Part shown: in pieces, positions 54,682-57,633 of the stretch
Layout of the letters: each line of letters begins with the position of its first letter
How positions within the stretch are numbered: position 1 is the stretch's first letter
The notes under the pieces: model-generated
Told to the model about the DNA's origin: nothing
What the model saw: the letters and a program-made list of their open reading frames with translations, nothing else
The model's database searches: none
Position numbers and translations under genes: made by a program
DNA from: Bradyrhizobium tropiciagri
GTDB taxonomy: Bacteria > Pseudomonadota > Alphaproteobacteria > Rhizobiales > Xanthobacteraceae
DNA: 57,633 nt
Direction: 5' to 3'
NCBI RefSeq assembly: GCF_018130505.1
Contig: NZ_JAFCKH010000019.1
Location: 1-57,633 of the forward strand

Positions 54682-54888
54682 ATGCGAGTCTTTCTTGGAA
54701 TGATTTTGGGTGCGCTGCTGCTGGTTTGCGGCGTCTATGTCGTCGATTCCATGCGGACATCGAGCGTCGCGAGCGGGCAGACCGCGCAGGAGACCCGCAC
54801 CATCGTCAACTGGGACGTCGCGGCCCAGGACTGGAACATGCTGAAGACGCGGGCCCATGAGGAATGGACCAAGATCGCGTCGAAGTAG
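54682..54888 (+). CDS. Small membrane-anchored protein
   Basis: 68 residues. One hydrophobic helix near the start (MRVFLGMILGALLLVCGVYV) with a lipobox-like LLVC, then a polar tail ending in TRAHEEWTKIASK. ATG at 54682 with GGAGGG six bases upstream, which supports the gene. Could be a single-pass protein or a lipoprotein; family not recognised with certainty. Alone between LysR and the histidine kinase. Confidence 0.7.
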   Translation: MRVFLGMILGALLLVCGVYVVDSMRTSSVASGQTAQETRTIVNWDVAAQDWNMLKTRAHEEWTKIASK

Positions 54889-54979
54889 CGGAAAAGGCGG
54901 GGTTACCCTCAACCGTTCGCAACGAGTCACCAGCCTTTTCGGCGGCGGAAGGAGGAGAGCGCACAAGCCCGGACCTACG

Positions 54980-56386
54980 CTAGACCGGTAGTTCGATAAG
55001 AGCGCTCAGCCCGCCGGTATCGCGGTTCTTCAGCGTCACATCGCCACCATGCTCACGCGCGACGGTTCGGGCGATGCTTAAGCCCAGGCCGACGCCTCCT
55101 TTCTCCGGGTCACGCGCCGGCTCCCTTCTGTAGAACGGCGCGAAAGCCTTCTCGTGGTCCTCCGCTGGAATCCCCGGCCCGTCGTCATCGACGACGATCA
55201 CGACGCGGTCGACAGCGTGAACGATCTTGACGCGCGCGCCGCCGCCATACTTGACGGCATTGTCGACCAGGTTTGCCACGGCCCGGCGAACAGGGGTCGG
55301 CCGGCACGAAATGTCGATACCACGCTGACACGTATAGGTGACCTCGCAGCCGGAATCACCCGCGTCTTCGCAGACGTCGCCGACGAGAACGCCGAGATCG
55401 ACGAGCGTTCTCGGCTCCTGGCGCGCGTCATCGCGCGCAAAGGCCAGAGTGGATTCGATCATGGCGTTCATGGAATCGAGATCGTCGAACATTTTTCGCT
55501 GTTGCTCGCCATCAGCAACCAGTTCGGCGCGCAGACGCAAGCGCGCCAGCGGCGCCCGCAAGTCGTGCGAGATCGCGGCCAGCATCTGCGTTCGATCTTC
55601 CAGAAAACGCTGCAGCCTATACTGCATGCGGTTCAGTGCCTGGATCGTCGCACGCATCTCTTGCGGCCCACGCTCGACCAGCGGCGGCGCAGTCAAGTCG
55701 AGGCCAAGCCGTTCAGCCACCCCGGCAAACTCCCTGATCGGCGCAGCTATGCGCCGCGCCATCCAGACAGAGACGAGTGCCGAGACAATAGCGATCGAGA
55801 TCAGGAACAGTATGAGCCCACTGCGATCACCCAGGCGGTCATGCGGAACGGCAAAGGTTAGTCGCTGGCCATCCTGCAATACGGCTTCAATCACGGCCAT
55901 GCCTTTGGCAGTCGAGGCGTCAGCCGGTCGGTCGTCGTTCGCCGGGACACCGTGCGCGCTGATCGATATAGGTGGCCATTGTGCGTCCAGTTGCATTTGA
56001 ACCAACTGGCTGAGGTTATCGGCGTAGTCGTCGCCAGTGCCGGTGGCACGGACACTCGCCGGCGCATCAAGGACAACCTGCATTTCAGGATCGGCAATCG
56101 CGGTGACGATCGCCCGCCGTTCGGACCGCGGAGCGGACGCTACCGAACGTATGATCAAGGCGATCTTGCCCGAAAGCATCGTCGCGTTGCGCCGCGGATT
56201 GATGATGCCGAAGCTGGACCTCGATATGATGACGTGTTTGCGCGCGGCACTATCACCTTGTCTGTACCCAAAATAGCCGAGCCCCAGGCTAAGTCCGACC
56301 ATCATGAGCAACCCGAGGATGATGGAAAAGACGATCGCGGTCGCGATCCGCGCTGCGATGCTGTTCAACCTCGAGAGCATCGTCAT
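54980..56386 (-). CDS. Two-component sensor histidine kinase
   Basis: 468 residues. Membrane helices at about 14-36 and 197-218 enclose a periplasmic domain (37-196); HAMP at about 215-265 (MARRIAAPIREFAGVAERLG); phosphoacceptor AAISHDLRAPLARLRLR near 276; N box VANLVDNAVKYGG near 377; G1 VDDDGPGIP and G2 GVGLGLSIARTVAREHGG. EnvZ-like layout. Autophosphorylates and passes phosphate to the response regulator, whose gene precedes it with a four-base overlap (ATGA). Confidence 0.94.
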   Translation of the reverse strand: MTMLSRLNSIAARIATAIVFSIILGLLMMVGLSLGLGYFGYRQGDSAARKHVIISRSSFGIINPRRNATMLSGKIALIIRSVASAPRSERRAIVTAIADPEMQVVLDAPASVRATGTGDDYADNLSQLVQMQLDAQWPPISISAHGVPANDDRPADASTAKGMAVIEAVLQDGQRLTFAVPHDRLGDRSGLILFLISIAIVSALVSVWMARRIAAPIREFAGVAERLGLDLTAPPLVERGPQEMRATIQALNRMQYRLQRFLEDRTQMLAAISHDLRAPLARLRLRAELVADGEQQRKMFDDLDSMNAMIESTLAFARDDARQEPRTLVDLGVLVGDVCEDAGDSGCEVTYTCQRGIDISCRPTPVRRAVANLVDNAVKYGGGARVKIVHAVDRVVIVVDDDGPGIPAEDHEKAFAPFYRREPARDPEKGGVGLGLSIARTVAREHGGDVTLKNRDTGGLSALIELPV

Positions 56387-57111
56387 GATGCCGACACCAG
56401 GACGACATTCGCGGCCAGGACATAGCCGCCGCTACGCACTGTCTTGATCAGTCTCGGCTCCTTCGGATCAGGTTCGATCTTGCGGCGCAGTCGGCTGATT
56501 TGAACGTCGATGCTGCGGTCGAAAACGCCGGCAGACCGTCCACGCGACAGATCCAGAAGCTGATCACGCGACAGCACGCGCTGTGGCCGTTCCGCGAACG
56601 CAAGAAGCAGATCGAACTCTGCGGCCCGCAGCGGCACCAGTGCATTCTTGGCGGAGTAGAGCTGACGGTGCGTCACGTCGAGGCGCCAGCCGGCAAATTC
56701 CAGAATACGCTTTTGATCGGCCGACCCGAGCATTTCCGGCGGGCCGGCACGACGGAGCACGGCGCGGATGCGGGCGAGCAATTCACGCGGGTTTGCCACC
56801 TTTGCAAGATAATCGTCGGCGCCCATTTCAAGGCCGATAATCCGATCCACCTCGTCGCCCATCGCCGTGAGCATTATGATCGGCAGCGTGCTTGTGGCGC
56901 GCACCCGACGGCACAGCACCAGGCCATCCTCCCCCGGCAGCATCAGATCGAGGATCACGAGGCTGACGCGCGCGCTGTCCAGGATCGACGCCATCTCCTC
57001 ACCGTTATGGGCTGTCGAAACGCGGTACCCGTGTCGGGTCAGGAATTTCGACAACAGGGAACAAAGCTCCTTGTCGTCGTCGACAATAAGAAGATGCGAT
57101 TCGACGTTCAT
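56383..57111 (-). CDS. OmpR-family response regulator
   Basis: 242 residues: receiver (about 5-118) with acidic pair LIVDDDKE, phosphoacceptor Asp in LVILDLMLPGEDG and Thr in IIMLTAMG; winged-helix DNA-binding domain (about 140-240) with RRKIEPDPKEPRLIKTVRSGGYVL. One oddity: after the conserved Lys the usual Pro-Phe is Val-Ala (DYLAKVANPREL). Chosen ATG 57111 gives the standard length; a longer frame upstream lacks family sequence. Pairs with the overlapping kinase gene. Confidence 0.94.
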   Translation of the reverse strand: MNVESHLLIVDDDKELCSLLSKFLTRHGYRVSTAHNGEEMASILDSARVSLVILDLMLPGEDGLVLCRRVRATSTLPIIMLTAMGDEVDRIIGLEMGADDYLAKVANPRELLARIRAVLRRAGPPEMLGSADQKRILEFAGWRLDVTHRQLYSAKNALVPLRAAEFDLLLAFAERPQRVLSRDQLLDLSRGRSAGVFDRSIDVQISRLRRKIEPDPKEPRLIKTVRSGGYVLAANVVLVSAS

Positions 57112-57400
57112 GACGCCGGGATTCCTTTCAAACCCGCGCTCGGATTTCCCCTTATAGAGAAGGCCGATTACAGGTGGAGCCCGTTTCGAGGGATGATTTT
57201 GTAACCTTGGGTAAACTGCCGTCTCCCGTGCAACAATCTGCAACAGTTCGGGGCATTTCTGAGGTTGTCTGACATCGACGTCGGGAGATTCCAGGCTAAG
57301 ACAGCACGCCAAAACCAATGAAGCACGAGATGCGCGGAGCATCTGGTGGATTCGACTGCTGGCGGTCGAGCAGTCGGGTGTAAACGCATTGAGGTCCGCG

Positions 57401-57633
57401 TTGAAGTTCTGGATCGCAGGATGCGCTCCGCGGCGCGCGCAGAGCACGCGACGTACGATTGTTTTCGTAGCCGCCAACGCCGCATGGCTTGTCACAATTG
57501 TTGCGATCATGATCGGTACTGCGATCCTCGAGATCGAAATCGGCACGCCGGCTGCCGCGCAGAGCTTCACCTACAATCCGCGCCCGCCGAAGGCGCCGCG
57601 GCCGCCGGCCAAGAATGACGGGCAGATGCTCGT
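57401..57633 (+). CDS. lptD: Probable LPS-assembly protein LptD, 5' end (cut by right edge)
   Basis: About 77 codons visible. Likely signal segment (RRTIVFVAANAAW, LVTIVAIMIGTAILEI) ends at AAAQS, followed by FTYNPRPPKAPRPPAKNDGQML, which matches from memory the mature start of Bradyrhizobium-type LptD, the outer-membrane LPS translocon. TTG at 57401 has GAGG six bases upstream; TTG 57389 and ATG 57509 are alternatives, but the ATG would shorten the signal. In related genomes lptF-lptG lie just upstream; here the kinase/regulator pair does. Confidence 0.55.
   Translation, partial: MKFWIAGCAPRRAQSTRRTIVFVAANAAWLVTIVAIMIGTAILEIEIGTPAAAQSFTYNPRPPKAPRPPAKNDGQML

Noticed and set aside
57112-57570. 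N-terminal extension of the response regulator
   Set aside because: The added residues show no receiver or other domain, and the normal OmpR-type length is reached from the ATG at 57111.

Overview
The window looks like a chromosomal segment of a Bradyrhizobium-type alphaproteobacterium (order Hyphomicrobiales). I infer this from the high GC content with strong GC3 codon bias, the gene orders yebC-ruvC-ruvA-ruvB and DUF4164-zapA-(6S RNA)-5-formyl-THF cyclo-ligase, the tkt-gap-pgk-fba glycolysis/Calvin-type cluster, and many intergenic palindromes of the kinds common in Bradyrhizobium. No database search was possible, so this is from protein motifs and gene order only. No phage, plasmid, transposase, CRISPR, rRNA or tRNA gene was seen.

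Layout. 1-5.9 kb: two tandem, leftward, glycine-rich autotransporters, the first cut by the window edge. 6.5-9.9 kb: a leftward ECF42-type sigma-factor locus (YciI/DGPF protein, sigma factor, DoxX, SRPBCC, VOC protein). 10-15 kb: small metabolic and regulatory genes (2-hydroxyacid dehydrogenase, ArsR plus AHSA1 protein, DHFR-like reductase, TetR divergent from a glutathione S-transferase, DUF1348). 15.2-21 kb: leftward block yebC, ruvC, ruvA, an unknown membrane protein, ruvB, a Tat-exported metallophosphoesterase, a ParDE/RelBE-like toxin-antitoxin pair and ybgC. 21.2-24.6 kb: two soluble chemoreceptors with an inverted domain order. 24.7-27.3 kb: YmdB-like phosphodiesterase, 5-FCL, putative 6S RNA, zapA and DUF4164. 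27.6-37.4 kb: tkt, gap, pgk, class II aldolase, class I aldolase, a ThiE-like protein, a Sel1-repeat protein and an inositol monophosphatase.

37.4-42.3 kb: a decayed AAA ATPase and a leftward RND efflux pump with its lipoprotein adaptor. 42.9-45.4 kb: a MotA/ExbB-like channel, a MotB/OmpA-like partner and a GNAT acetyltransferase. 45.6-51.7 kb: a tiny secreted repeat protein, a PilZ protein, an acyl-CoA ligase, a DUF2252 protein, an HtrA-like protein lacking the protease triad, and an esterase. 51.9-54.6 kb: two SDR oxidoreductases divergent from a LysR regulator. 55-57.1 kb: a histidine kinase/response regulator pair. Right edge: the 5' end of what looks like lptD.

Functionally most of the window is housekeeping (recombination repair, central carbon flow, cell division, folate salvage) with envelope and stress functions between. 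The points most worth a second look are the unknown membrane protein translationally coupled between ruvA and ruvB, the tandem soluble chemoreceptors with a shared C-terminal sensor-like module (one also carrying a PilZ-like segment), the triad-less HtrA-like protein, the toxin-antitoxin pair wedged against ybgC with tol-pal missing, and the glycine-rich autotransporter pair. Six copies of one ~89-bp palindromic element and several other inverted-repeat families occupy the intergenic gaps.
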